The notes below the pieces were generated by a model. That model did no database searches. It saw only the letters and a program-made list of their open reading frames with translations, and was not told where the DNA came from. 64,000 nt of DNA, taken from positions 70,995-134,994 of the forward strand of contig CAVANO010000015.1 of NCBI GenBank assembly GCA_963590165.1. Direction: 5' to 3'. The stretch is from UBA11524 sp963590165 (GTDB lineage: Bacteria; Bacillota; Clostridia; Christensenellales; Aristaeellaceae). Shown piece after piece: positions 8,982-17,984 of this stretch. Numbering within the stretch: position 1 is the stretch's first letter; every line of letters starts with the position of its first letter. The translations under genes were made by a program, and so were the position numbers.

Positions 8982-9010
8982 AGTATAGCCTATTTTTCGT
9001 AAAAAATCAA
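8982..9010 (-). promoter_or_regulatory. Promoter of the LacI-type regulator
   Basis: On the minus strand: TTGATT, 17-nt spacer, TATACT. Confidence 0.7.
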
Positions 9011-9074
9011 GCGGTTTTGTCCTTTTTTATAACTGATTTATCCGAATTTGCCATGCTTGCGAAACGTTTTTCGT

Positions 9075-11246
9075 TCATGCCTGCTTTTCCAGCTTCTCCA
9101 AAAACAACAGCGCCTGACGCGTGTTTTCGCCCTTGCGGAGCTGCATGCCCACGATGCGCGCGTTTTCCGCCAGATGAGCGTAATCCGCTTCGGTCAGCGA
9201 GCGCACTCGTTCCGGAATCTCGCGCAAGCTGTCCACCAGCAAGCCGACCTCGTGCTGACGCACAAACTGCGCAGCAGCAGCGTTGCGCCAGATCATGACC
9301 GGCATGCCTGCCGCAAGGTACGCGCTGAGACTGCGCGGATTGCTGAGCAACTGATACGCGCCGGCGGCACCGTTCACGCGGTCGATTTCGCTGCCGTCCC
9401 AGACAATGCCGTATGACCCATCCATTTCATTAGGGGCGGCATTTGCATCGATTGCGCCATGATAGACAAGTCGGCTCGAGCTTTTGCCAGACCAACTTGT
9501 GCCGTAAAGCTGCCACTCCATCGGAATTTTGCCGATACCCTTCAAATAGCCGCTCTTCTCCGCAGACAGGTTGCCGGCAATGCACAGCTTGCGGCTCTTC
9601 TTGCGCACAGGCAGCGGACCGTCCGTCACGTAATCGAAGCAATCCATCACGTGCATCGGCATCGTCAGCCCCTGTGCACGCAGATACGATTTCATCCGCT
9701 CGCTCGGCACAATCAGCGCGTCAAAGCCCGGCAGAATCAGCTGGTCGCAAGCCCTTGCATTCATGTCGTCCAATCGCTGCAGCGACGGCAGGTCATGCAC
9801 CATTGCCGCCGTTGTAATGCCCTTCCAGCGCAGCATATGCAGCGCAAAGCGTGCAAGACGGTGGTGCCGCGCCGGCAGATACGGATATTGTATCACAAGC
9901 AGGTCGCCCTTATGCAGCCAGCGAAGCGCACGCAGCCAATCGCCCAGCACCTGCATCTGCGTGCGGAAGCGCTGCGGAAGGCCGCGTCCATTCTCCTCCG
10001 CCTTCATCGGCAGCACCGCGTAGCACATTTCGCGCGCAATCTTCTCCACATCGCCGCGAACCTTGCCGGCAGCCGGAACTTCTTGTACGGGCGGCTTTGT
10101 CGTCATCAGGAACCGGCGGCGATAACGGCGATTGTCTGTCAGCAGACGAAAACGCTCCGCTACTCGCGCGGATGACTGCGCAATGTCACAGCCTGCATCT
10201 GCCAATGCTTCAGATTCATCGCGCCGCGGCGTGCGGCTCTCAAGCATATTCAGCATTTCCTCCGCCCAGATGGCAGGATCCTCCGCTTTGAGGAACTTGA
10301 CGCGCTTTGTCAGCTTCGTTGCCGGCGGAACGTTCGTCGACAGCAGACACGGCAGACCAGCCGCCTGCGCCTCCATGACCGTCATACCGAAGCCCTCGAA
10401 GTGCGACGGCATTGCAAAGAGGTCAAACGCCTGCAGCAGCCGATCAACATCCTCGCGCATGCCAAGGAAGAGCACTGCGTTCTCGATCCCCAGCGTAACC
10501 GCCTTTGCCTCCAGTTCTGTCAGCTCCGCGCCGTCGCCCACCATGACAAGCCGCGTCTTCGGCTCACGCTCATGCAGATGCCGAAACGAGTCGAGCAGGA
10601 ACGGCAGATTCTTCTGATATTCCAGCCGACCGACATAGCCGACGACGAGGCAGTCTGTCAAATCGTACTCCTCGCGCACCTCGCGCCGAATCTGCTGCGA
10701 AAAGCGGAATTTCCGCACGTCAATGGCGTTCGGGATGACCGCCCACGGCAAATCAAGCGCCGGACATGCCCAGCGCGCACACTCCTCTGAGCTTGCCCAC
10801 AGGACAGTTGCATAGCGGCTGAGCACATGATGATTGATCCGGTGCAGCAGCCCCTGCGCGCGCCCGACGGCAGAGCGGTCGCCGTTCTGCGGATTATGGC
10901 AATGCGCAATACGGACAGGAATGCCGATTTCTGCCGCCTTCTGCAACGGCGTGATGTCATCAAACACATACTCATTATCCCAGATAACATCATATTCCTT
11001 GCCATGTGCCGCAAAAAAATCATTGATTTCCCGATAATAGCGCTTCGCATTGACATTCCGCCGCGTCACGCTGTAAACCTTGCCGATTTTCTCGGCCTCT
11101 GCCTGACAGGCAATGGTCTGATCACGGCAGAGAAAATCAAACCGGATATTCTGCATGCTCATCCGCTTGCAGTAAGCCATCAGAAAATGTTCAATGCCGC
11201 CATCGGTTGCAGTCATGCCGACAACCAGCACACGAATAGGCTTCAT
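9075..11246 (-). CDS. Fusion of a GT4 glycosyltransferase and a Gtf3-like sugar transferase
   Basis: A 723-residue cytoplasmic protein with two glycosyltransferase units. Residues about 1-380 form a GT-B enzyme of family GT4: GMTATDGGIEHF at the start, GYVGRLEYQKN at the sugar-nucleotide domain, and the ExxGFGMTVMEA donor motif. Residues about 410-720 resemble the Gtf3/galactofuranosyltransferase group (IVWDGSEI, then NPRSLSAYLAAGMPVMIW). The second part was assigned from pattern memory. It likely adds two successive sugars to an extracellular polysaccharide or cell-wall glycan. No glycan genes flank it; the priming transferase in the window is 40 kb away. Confidence 0.8.
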   Translation of the reverse strand: MKPIRVLVVGMTATDGGIEHFLMAYCKRMSMQNIRFDFLCRDQTIACQAEAEKIGKVYSVTRRNVNAKRYYREINDFFAAHGKEYDVIWDNEYVFDDITPLQKAAEIGIPVRIAHCHNPQNGDRSAVGRAQGLLHRINHHVLSRYATVLWASSEECARWACPALDLPWAVIPNAIDVRKFRFSQQIRREVREEYDLTDCLVVGYVGRLEYQKNLPFLLDSFRHLHEREPKTRLVMVGDGAELTELEAKAVTLGIENAVLFLGMREDVDRLLQAFDLFAMPSHFEGFGMTVMEAQAAGLPCLLSTNVPPATKLTKRVKFLKAEDPAIWAEEMLNMLESRTPRRDESEALADAGCDIAQSSARVAERFRLLTDNRRYRRRFLMTTKPPVQEVPAAGKVRGDVEKIAREMCYAVLPMKAEENGRGLPQRFRTQMQVLGDWLRALRWLHKGDLLVIQYPYLPARHHRLARFALHMLRWKGITTAAMVHDLPSLQRLDDMNARACDQLILPGFDALIVPSERMKSYLRAQGLTMPMHVMDCFDYVTDGPLPVRKKSRKLCIAGNLSAEKSGYLKGIGKIPMEWQLYGTSWSGKSSSRLVYHGAIDANAAPNEMDGSYGIVWDGSEIDRVNGAAGAYQLLSNPRSLSAYLAAGMPVMIWRNAAAAQFVRQHEVGLLVDSLREIPERVRSLTEADYAHLAENARIVGMQLRKGENTRQALLFLEKLEKQA

Positions 11247-11328
11247 TCCTTCGCGTCACTCCCTTCAGCGTAATTCACGAAGATTTTCACCCTTTATCAT
11301 ATCATGTTTTGGGCGGATGTGCAAGGGA

Positions 11329-11516
11329 GGGACTCCGTCCCTTTTCCTGCCCCTTGCAGGGAATCGCAGCACGCGGAACCTGTATGCAAATGTGTGTACT
11401 CTGTCGCGAAACGGGTCAAGGGGGACTTCGTCCCTTTTCCTGCCCCTTGCAGGGAATCGCAGCACGCGGAACCTGTATGAAGACGTCACCCACTTAATCG
11501 CGAAACGGGTCAAGGG
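11329..11516 (+). repeat. Tandem direct repeat, two copies with 93-94 bp period
   Basis: A 58-nt block (GGGACTCCGTCCCTTTTCCT... to CCTGTATG) occurs at 11329-11386 and 11422-11479 with one difference. A second block TCGCGAAACGGGTCAAGGG recurs at 11404 and 11498. The copies occupy the divergent gap between the glycosyltransferase and the response regulator. Downstream (about 11515-11560) two short hairpin-like inverted repeats follow (AAGGGTCGAAGACCCTT and GGGGCAAAGCCCC). No ORF looks real here. Confidence 0.85.
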
Positions 11517-11708
11517 TCGAAGACCCTTGTAGGGTTTGGGGCAAAGCCCCGACTCACCCGTTTGCAGCCGAACGAAGCAATGGCTGCGGAATACTGCAGC
11601 ATGAGAGGCAGAAGGCAAAGCACCTTTTCTAATCAGCGTCATGAGCATGTTGCAAAAATTTCGCGGCTTTTTCGTGAAACAATTATAACACTTTGATGAC
11701 GGATTGAC

Positions 11709-11737
11709 TTGATTTTTTTCATATTTTCCGGTAAAAT
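11709..11737 (+). promoter_or_regulatory. Promoter of the two-component operon
   Basis: TTGATT, 17-nt spacer, TAAAAT, 44 nt before the response regulator start. Confidence 0.7.
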
Positions 11738-11780
11738 GAAATCAGCCGTAATCCGGCAAATGCGATTGAGGTGAACCGGG

Positions 11781-12473
11781 ATGGGAAAGCGAATTTTGCT
11801 GGTTGACGACGAACCGCTGATGCTCAAGGGGCTGAAGTACACGCTCGAACAGGACGGCTACGAAACCGATACCGCTCTGGACGGACAGGATGCACTCGAC
11901 CGTTTCCGCGAAGGCAGCTATGATTTGGTGCTGCTGGACGTAATGCTGCCGAAGATTGATGGGCTGAGCGTCTGCCAGCGCATCCGTGAAAGCTCGAACG
12001 TGCCGATTATCATGTTGACTGCCAAAGGCGAAGACATGGACAAAATTCTCGGCCTGGAGTACGGCGCAGATGACTACATGACAAAGCCGTTCAACATTCT
12101 GGAGGTTCGCGCACGCATCCGCTCGGTGCTCCGTCGCACCGGCAATCAGCCGGTGCAGGCGCAGAAAATCATCCGCGTGCATGACATGGAGGTCAACCTG
12201 CTCAAGCGCACCGTCACCTTAGGCGGCAATGAGCTTCGGCTGACTGCCAAGGAGTTTGATCTGCTGCAGCTCTTCATCACGAACCGCGGACGTCCGTTCT
12301 CCCGTCGGGAAATGCTCGACGCCGTTTGGAAGCAGGATGATTATACAGGCGATGCGCGCACCGTCGACGTACATATCCGCCGCCTTCGCGAGAAAATCGA
12401 ACGCAATCCGGATGAGCCGGAATTCATCTTCACGAAATGGAAGGTGGGTTACTATTTCACCGACAAGGACTGA
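11781..12473 (+). CDS. OmpR/PhoB-family response regulator
   Basis: A 230-residue DNA-binding regulator. The receiver domain (1-120) has the acidic pair D9/D10, phospho-acceptor D53, T80 and K102. The winged-helix effector (about 133-228) has the usual LTAKEFDLLQLF helix and VDVHIRRLREKIE recognition region. It should be phosphorylated by the adjacent kinase. The order regulator-kinase-lipoprotein-lipoprotein-HtrA resembles the walRK locus of B. subtilis, so control of cell-wall turnover is a reasonable inference. Confidence 0.95.
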   Translation: MGKRILLVDDEPLMLKGLKYTLEQDGYETDTALDGQDALDRFREGSYDLVLLDVMLPKIDGLSVCQRIRESSNVPIIMLTAKGEDMDKILGLEYGADDYMTKPFNILEVRARIRSVLRRTGNQPVQAQKIIRVHDMEVNLLKRTVTLGGNELRLTAKEFDLLQLFITNRGRPFSRREMLDAVWKQDDYTGDARTVDVHIRRLREKIERNPDEPEFIFTKWKVGYYFTDKD

Positions 12474-13917
12474 CCGACATTTATTCGCATCGCTTCGCCG
12501 CAGCGCATCATCGCTCCGCTGGAAGCTGATGCTGACGTTTCTGCTCGTCATCGGCGCATCGTTCGCCGTAATGGCCTCCATCATGATTCAGCTTGTCAGC
12601 AACACCCTGTATGAACAGCGCACCCGTCAGGCCACCCGCTCGCTTGAGCAGCTGGCTTCGTCGGTTGCGCCTTTTTTTGCTTCGGCACAGACGGAAAGTC
12701 TGTCCGAGCTGCTTCGGACGCAATCTGGTGAGCTTGGCGGCCGTCTGCTCGCGGTCGATGCAGACGGCAAGGTGCAACTGGACACGTTCGGCGAAAAGAG
12801 CGGTCAGCGGCTGAGTCTGCCGGAGACGGTTGCGGTGCTGGTGCACGGCGAAAGCTCCGCGTTCGGCCTCCACCGCACGGAGGATTCTTACATCGCGGTT
12901 GCCGCAGCCGTCATGGTGTCGGACGGAAATCGGCTGGGAGCGCTCGTGCTGTCGCTGCCCGTAGATGAACTGCAAGCGGCGCTTGAAACCATCACCCATC
13001 AACTGCTTGCGATTTTCATCGTGACAGCAGCATGCGCAATGGCGGCGGCGCTTGTGCTGTCCGGCAGGCTGACGCGGCCCATCAAAGCACTGACAGCGAC
13101 CATCCGGCGCATGGGGCGTGGCGATTTGAGTGCACGTGTCAGCGTCCGCACGTCGGGCGAGCTCCGCGAACTGGCAGACAGCTACAATGTCATGGCAGAG
13201 CAGCTTGAGCACCTCGATGCCAGCCGCAGCCAATTTGTTTCCGATGCCTCGCACGAGCTGAAAACACCGCTCGCAACCATGAAGGTGCTGCTGGAAAGCA
13301 TGATTTACCAGCCGGACATGCCGGATGAGCTTCGTGCGGAGTTCATGCAGGACATCAACCACGAAATCGACCGGCTGAACACCATCATCACCGACCTGCT
13401 GACACTCACGCGCGAGGACAGTCAGGGCAAGCCGCTTCATACAGAGCGCTTTGACCTGTCCGCGCTGGCGGAAGAAACCGTCCACACTTTGCGCACAAAC
13501 GCCGAACAGAAGTCGCAGGTGCTGACGGCTGATATCGCACCGGACATTGACCTGCTCGGCGACCGCAGCAAGCTGGCGCAGGTGTTCTACAATCTGACCG
13601 ACAACGCCGTCAAGTACACCCCCGAAGGCGGTCACATTGCTGTCACGCTGCGCAGAGACGGCGCACAGGCGGTTTTTACCGTGCAGGATGACGGCATCGG
13701 CATTCCGTCCGAGGATCAGAAACACATTTTCGAGCGTTTCTACCGCGTGGACAAGGCACGTTCTCGCGAAACCGGCGGCACCGGTCTCGGGCTGTCCATC
13801 GTCCGGCAGATGGTCACGCTGCACGGCGGCACGGTCGAAGTATCCTCATCGGTCGGGCATGGCTCCACCTTCACCGTGCATCTGCCGCTGTCTGGAAAAG
13901 GAGGCGAGCAGGCATGA
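12412..13917 (+). CDS. Sensor histidine kinase (HAMP type)
   Basis: Membrane kinase partner of the preceding regulator. Two transmembrane helices (around 12520-12600 and 12990-13070) bracket an extracellular sensor of about 130 residues. HAMP, H-box SHELKTP, N-box NAVKYTPEGG, G1 DDGIGIP, F-box ERFYRVD and G2 GTGLGLS follow in order. The start is uncertain. ATG 12529 would place the first helix at the very N-terminus without positive charges and has only a weak ribosome site. I give the upstream in-frame ATG, which overlaps the regulator gene by 62 nt; a rare start between the two is possible. The stop overlaps the next gene as ATGA. Confidence 0.9.
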   Translation: MSRNSSSRNGRWVTISPTRTDRHLFASLRRSASSLRWKLMLTFLLVIGASFAVMASIMIQLVSNTLYEQRTRQATRSLEQLASSVAPFFASAQTESLSELLRTQSGELGGRLLAVDADGKVQLDTFGEKSGQRLSLPETVAVLVHGESSAFGLHRTEDSYIAVAAAVMVSDGNRLGALVLSLPVDELQAALETITHQLLAIFIVTAACAMAAALVLSGRLTRPIKALTATIRRMGRGDLSARVSVRTSGELRELADSYNVMAEQLEHLDASRSQFVSDASHELKTPLATMKVLLESMIYQPDMPDELRAEFMQDINHEIDRLNTIITDLLTLTREDSQGKPLHTERFDLSALAEETVHTLRTNAEQKSQVLTADIAPDIDLLGDRSKLAQVFYNLTDNAVKYTPEGGHIAVTLRRDGAQAVFTVQDDGIGIPSEDQKHIFERFYRVDKARSRETGGTGLGLSIVRQMVTLHGGTVEVSSSVGHGSTFTVHLPLSGKGGEQA

Positions 13918-14894
13918 AGAAACTCCGTTTCCTTGCGCTGATGCTGATTTTGCTGTTGCTGACCGGCTGCACGTCTGAGCCGCTTGCGTCCCTATCCGTA
14001 ACGAGCGCACCGCAGGAGGATGACGTGCCTGAACCTGAAAGCAGCACTGCCGACATCGAGCAGCATTCCGTCCTCTGGTTTCGCTTCCTGGATGAACCGC
14101 TTCTTGCTGCCGAGGAGCGCACCGTCAGTCGATTGCCGAATGAATCATACGAAACAGCACTGCTGAAAGCGCTTCTCTCCGGACCAAGTCTGACCAATGC
14201 AAACCTGACAGCGCTATTTCCGAGCGGCACGCACATCGTATCCACCGTCCGGCAGGACGACATGCTGTTCGTCACGCTCTCCAGTCAAATCATGAACCGC
14301 CTGAGCGATGAGCCGGACAATTGGCAAAGCGATGCATCCTGGCGGACAGAAATCCCGCTCCGGCGTCAACTCGCCATGCAGAGCATTGCCGCGACCATCA
14401 CTGAAAACACGACCGTGCAGCAGGTCGTCATCCTTGTCGAACCAAATGGCGATGTGACCGACTCCATCCGTCTGCGGCAAAGCTATTACACGCTGGACAG
14501 CAGCGACTCGTCGCTTGCCGACCCGCTCGTGCGCGACGAATCGCTGCTGCTGACGCCTGCGAACACGCTGAACGTCATCCTGACGCTGCTGAAATCACAG
14601 GACTACGCGCGGCTGTACCGCTATGTTGCCGAAGAAGACCCTGATACCGGCAAAGATAAGCCGTCCTCCGATGAATTTGCCGATGAACTTCGCGCATCCG
14701 CCGCACTCGTGTCGTTTTCCTTCTCCTGCGGCAGCATATTCGGTTCGCAAGCCGCATTCACCCTCAGTGGGCTGACGACAAAGAACGGCATGGATCAAAC
14801 GATTTCCGGCAGGGTTGTGCATCTCGATCGGCAAAACGGCATCTGGCAGATTCCGCTTTCTCAGCTGCTCGCTCTTGTGGAGGGAACGACATGA
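13914..14894 (+). CDS. GerMN-domain lipoprotein
   Basis: A 326-residue secreted lipoprotein: signal peptide ending in lipobox LLTGC. A low-complexity linker leads to a GerMN-like domain (about 50-180): LWFRFLDEPLLAAEERTV, LKALLSGPSL, a FPSGT turn and VVILVEPNG. A second, unassigned domain (about 200-320) resembles the C-terminal parts of similar lipoproteins. GerMN domains occur in spore-germination and peptidoglycan-associated proteins. Coupled to the kinase gene by an ATGA overlap, so it may modulate the sensor from outside the cell. Confidence 0.8.
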   Translation: MKKLRFLALMLILLLLTGCTSEPLASLSVTSAPQEDDVPEPESSTADIEQHSVLWFRFLDEPLLAAEERTVSRLPNESYETALLKALLSGPSLTNANLTALFPSGTHIVSTVRQDDMLFVTLSSQIMNRLSDEPDNWQSDASWRTEIPLRRQLAMQSIAATITENTTVQQVVILVEPNGDVTDSIRLRQSYYTLDSSDSSLADPLVRDESLLLTPANTLNVILTLLKSQDYARLYRYVAEEDPDTGKDKPSSDEFADELRASAALVSFSFSCGSIFGSQAAFTLSGLTTKNGMDQTISGRVVHLDRQNGIWQIPLSQLLALVEGTT

Positions 14895-16384
14895 CACGCA
14901 CTTATTTCCGTCGGACGCAGCTCTGCGCGATGCTGCTTGCACTGCTGCTCGTGCTGACCTCCTGCACGCAAAGATCATCGCTGACAACATCCGAAACGCT
15001 GCCGCCGCCGAGCAATCCCTACGATGCCCCAGCTGACTTTTCCGGCATGACAACATCGCAGCGCGTTGCCCTGTATCTGCCGGATGCACTGGGCAAAACG
15101 CTCCTTTGCCGTTATGAGACGATTGATCTGAGCCGGACAGAACATCCGGAGGAAGCTGTGCTGAATCTCCTGCTTTCAGCAGAAAGCGATAACGAAACAA
15201 TTGCCCTGTCCTCATACGGTTCCATTGCACTTGCCGCCGAGCACGCCATCACAACCGCCAATCAGGTCTGCACAGTGAATCTGTCCTCGTCCGTCCTGTC
15301 GCTGGAATTGGAGACGCTGTACACCGTCTGTCTGTCCATTGCGACAACACTCTGTGCCCTGCCTGAGGTACAGTATGTCAACATCCTCGTTGCCGGATAT
15401 CCCATTGCCATGGACATTCAAAATCTGCTTCCGCCGGGCGTTCTTTCCTCCGCTGCAGGAAAAGACATTGCCAGCCTATGGTCACAGTTGACTGCGCAGC
15501 GAACCGGCGCTGGCGGCATTTCGGCGCGAACTCCGCTGACAAGCGCTGCCGTGCTGTACTTTCCGCTCGAGGACGGCAGCGGCCTGACCTGCGAGGTGCG
15601 TCAGCTCTCCTTTGACGGGCAAAATGTGCAGCAGCTGGTATATGGGTTGCTTGATGCGATGTCCGCCGGAACCACCGAATCCGCCGCGGCAATCATGCCC
15701 GACATCCGTTCACTGCTCCTGATGGCGCCGGAATGCACCGTGCTCGCCAATGGTCATCAATCCGTCACGCTCTCATTGGTGCCGGATGCCTTGACGCGCA
15801 TCGCCGAAGCCGGCATCGATCCCGTCTGCTTCATTGCTGCCGTCACTTGCACGCTCACGAGCTATGTTCCCCTGCTGGAGCGCGTCATTTTCTCGCTCGG
15901 CGACACGCCGCTTTCCGTCCTGACTTCCAGCCTTCACGGCACCTGCGACCTGCCCAGCGGCATTGCGTCACGCGCCGACTTCACTTCCCTGCTGACGGAT
16001 TCTGCTGCAGGCTATGTGCCCAACGGCAAGCGGCTATCGTACTGTACGCTGCCGCTTCCGGCGGATTCATCGCTTTCGCCAGCCGCCCTGCTGAATGCAC
16101 TGTGGTCGAAACTCTCCCTGACGCTGGATGAATCGGATGTGCTCGGCGCCGCCGTCACGGACGATACGCTGCTCATCAGCCTGAGTGCGCACAGTGCGGA
16201 GATCATCCGAAACGCTGATTGCTCCCAGCGGCTCATCGCCTACAGCATGGTGTCAACGCTGACGTCACGGTATTCTGTCCGCCGTGTGCGGTTCTTTTTC
16301 GGCAGCGAGGCGGTCGATTCTTTATCCGGCGATGTGCTCTGGTCAGGCGAATTCATGACTGACCCGTCCCTTCTTGCCGAGTAG
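14891..16384 (+). CDS. Second GerMN-like lipoprotein, internally repeated
   Basis: A 497-residue lipoprotein: signal peptide ending in lipobox LTSC. At least two GerMN-like units are seen (from about residue 56, ALYLPDALGKTLLCRYETID; from about 218, VLYFPLEDGSGLTCEVRQL), and a third degenerate unit may begin near 380 (LSYCTLPLPADSSLSPAALL). It overlaps the previous lipoprotein gene by ATGA, so kinase and both lipoproteins are made together. The function is inferred from context: extracytoplasmic partner of the two-component system. Confidence 0.75.
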   Translation: MTRTYFRRTQLCAMLLALLLVLTSCTQRSSLTTSETLPPPSNPYDAPADFSGMTTSQRVALYLPDALGKTLLCRYETIDLSRTEHPEEAVLNLLLSAESDNETIALSSYGSIALAAEHAITTANQVCTVNLSSSVLSLELETLYTVCLSIATTLCALPEVQYVNILVAGYPIAMDIQNLLPPGVLSSAAGKDIASLWSQLTAQRTGAGGISARTPLTSAAVLYFPLEDGSGLTCEVRQLSFDGQNVQQLVYGLLDAMSAGTTESAAAIMPDIRSLLLMAPECTVLANGHQSVTLSLVPDALTRIAEAGIDPVCFIAAVTCTLTSYVPLLERVIFSLGDTPLSVLTSSLHGTCDLPSGIASRADFTSLLTDSAAGYVPNGKRLSYCTLPLPADSSLSPAALLNALWSKLSLTLDESDVLGAAVTDDTLLISLSAHSAEIIRNADCSQRLIAYSMVSTLTSRYSVRRVRFFFGSEAVDSLSGDVLWSGEFMTDPSLLAE

Positions 16385-16513
16385 ACACGCCTTGTTCACA
16401 AAGTGTCGCACACCTTTCACTTATTTCTACCGATTGTTTAAGAATCGTTCATGCCTCTGTCATAATCTCTGATTATAATATAAGCATAGTCAGTCAGAGA
16501 GAGGCTGACCGGA

Positions 16514-16530
16514 AGGAATCAGAAAGATTC
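16514..16530 (+). promoter_or_regulatory. Leader hairpin before htrA
   Basis: GGAATC-AGAAA-GATTCC stem-loop directly upstream of the AAGGAGGG ribosome site. A TATAAT-like sequence lies at 16474-16479, but I see no good -35 at the right distance, so the promoter may use another sigma factor or an activator. Confidence 0.35.
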
Positions 16531-16553
16531 CTGATTGAAGGAGGGTATTGATC

Positions 16554-17852
16554 ATGAAGTTCCGTAAGGTTATGGGCGGTATCGCCCTTGGATTGACCTG
16601 CGCAATGATCGGCGCGGGCGTCACAGCAACAACTCGCAACATGTCTGCCAGTGCAGAAACAACCACGCTTTCCTCTTCCACGACCACAACGGTCGTGACG
16701 AGCCCGTTCACCGAGGCAGTCGCTAAGGTTCGCGACAGCGTCGTCGGCGTGAGCAATTATCAGAAGGTTCGCTACAGTACCTACGGCAACAGCTACTTTG
16801 GATACGGTTTCGGCTACGGCAGCGGCCGCGGCAACAATGATGTCGAGGAAAAGGAAGAGCTGAGCTCGACCGGCTCCGGCGTTGTCATTGGCGAAGGCTT
16901 TGTCCTGACGAACTACCATGTGGTTGAGGATGCCAGCAGCCTGCGCGTCACCGTCACCGACGACAGCAACAACACTACCGAGTATGCAGCAACGCTGGTA
17001 GCATATGATGAATCGCTTGATATCGCCATCGTGTACGCGACCGACCTTGATCTGCCGGCTGTGACGCTGGGCGACAGCGACTCCCTGCAGGTCGGTGACT
17101 GGGCGATCTGCATCGGCAATCCGCTTGGCTTCTCCAAGACCACGACTGCCGGCATCGTCAGCGCCCTGAACCGCTCGGTTGAATCTTCTTCCACCGACAA
17201 GTACGGCCGCAAGTCCACGACATCCAACGCCATGATTCAGGTTGATGCGGCCATCAACTCCGGCAACTCCGGCGGCGGCATGTTCTCCGTGACCGGCGAG
17301 CTGATGGGCATCCCGACGCTGAAGTACACCGGCAGCTACTATTCCGGCTCCACGGTTGAAGGCATCGGCATGTGCATCCCGATCAACTCCGCAAAGCCCC
17401 TGATCGAAAAGGTTCTGAACGGCGAAATCACCTTCACCGCTGCGGAAGCGCTCGATTCCGATGACGATGAAGACAGCACCAGTTCCTCCGGCACGAACCT
17501 CGTCGGCAAGCCTCGCATGGGCATCACCATGAGCAACCTCGCCAACAGCGCTGCGCTGCAGAGCGGTCAGATCCCGAAGGGCGTGTACGTGGTCAACGTT
17601 GAGGAAAACAGCCCGGCTGAAAAGGCTGGCATGCAGGTCGGCGACATCATCGTTGATGTGGATGACACCGTCATCACCTCGACCACGGAGCTGTCCGCGA
17701 AGGTCGCTGAGTACGAAGCCGGCGACACGCTGAAGATCAAGGTCTATCGTGTGCCGGGCATCACGGATCTCACCGGCAGCGATGATATCCCGGATGGCGA
17801 GTACATCGACCTCGAGGTCACTCTGGAAATCATCGACAATGTGAAGCAGTAA
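16554..17852 (+). CDS. htrA: HtrA/DegP-type trypsin-like serine protease with PDZ domain
   Basis: A 432-residue membrane-anchored or secreted quality-control protease. It has an N-terminal hydrophobic segment (residues about 8-28), a Ser/Thr-rich linker, a Gly/Tyr-rich patch (about 75-90), then the protease with catalytic His (TNYHVVED), Asp (ESLDIAIV) and Ser (NSGNSGGGMF). One PDZ domain (about 320-425) contains SPAEKAGMQVGDIIV. The start is set by AAGGAGGG 8 nt before the ATG; an upstream in-frame TTG is too close. It follows the two-component/lipoprotein genes after a 170-nt gap, as HtrA-type proteases do in walRK loci. Confidence 0.93.
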   Translation: MKFRKVMGGIALGLTCAMIGAGVTATTRNMSASAETTTLSSSTTTTVVTSPFTEAVAKVRDSVVGVSNYQKVRYSTYGNSYFGYGFGYGSGRGNNDVEEKEELSSTGSGVVIGEGFVLTNYHVVEDASSLRVTVTDDSNNTTEYAATLVAYDESLDIAIVYATDLDLPAVTLGDSDSLQVGDWAICIGNPLGFSKTTTAGIVSALNRSVESSSTDKYGRKSTTSNAMIQVDAAINSGNSGGGMFSVTGELMGIPTLKYTGSYYSGSTVEGIGMCIPINSAKPLIEKVLNGEITFTAAEALDSDDDEDSTSSSGTNLVGKPRMGITMSNLANSAALQSGQIPKGVYVVNVEENSPAEKAGMQVGDIIVDVDDTVITSTTELSAKVAEYEAGDTLKIKVYRVPGITDLTGSDDIPDGEYIDLEVTLEIIDNVKQ

Positions 17853-17866
17853 TTACACACACAACA

Positions 17867-17905
17867 GCCGCCGCAGATGGAAATCACCTGCGGCGGCATT
17901 TGTTC
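17867..17905. terminator. Terminator between htrA and the zinc-ribbon protein gene
   Basis: Ten-bp GC-only stem GCCGCCGCAG / CTGCGGCGGC with a weak T-rich tail on either strand. It lies between convergent genes. Confidence 0.65.
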
Positions 17906-17984
17906 GTTGGTTTGTAATCAGCTGGCAGTGCCAATTGCAAAAGTGAGAAATTTCCCGTCACAAAAGCGCTTGAAGAATGAACAT

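Noticed and set aside
11329..11516. Possible CRISPR array
   Set aside because: Only two units, 58-nt repeat with unequal spacers and no cas genes in the window; a tandem duplication fits better.
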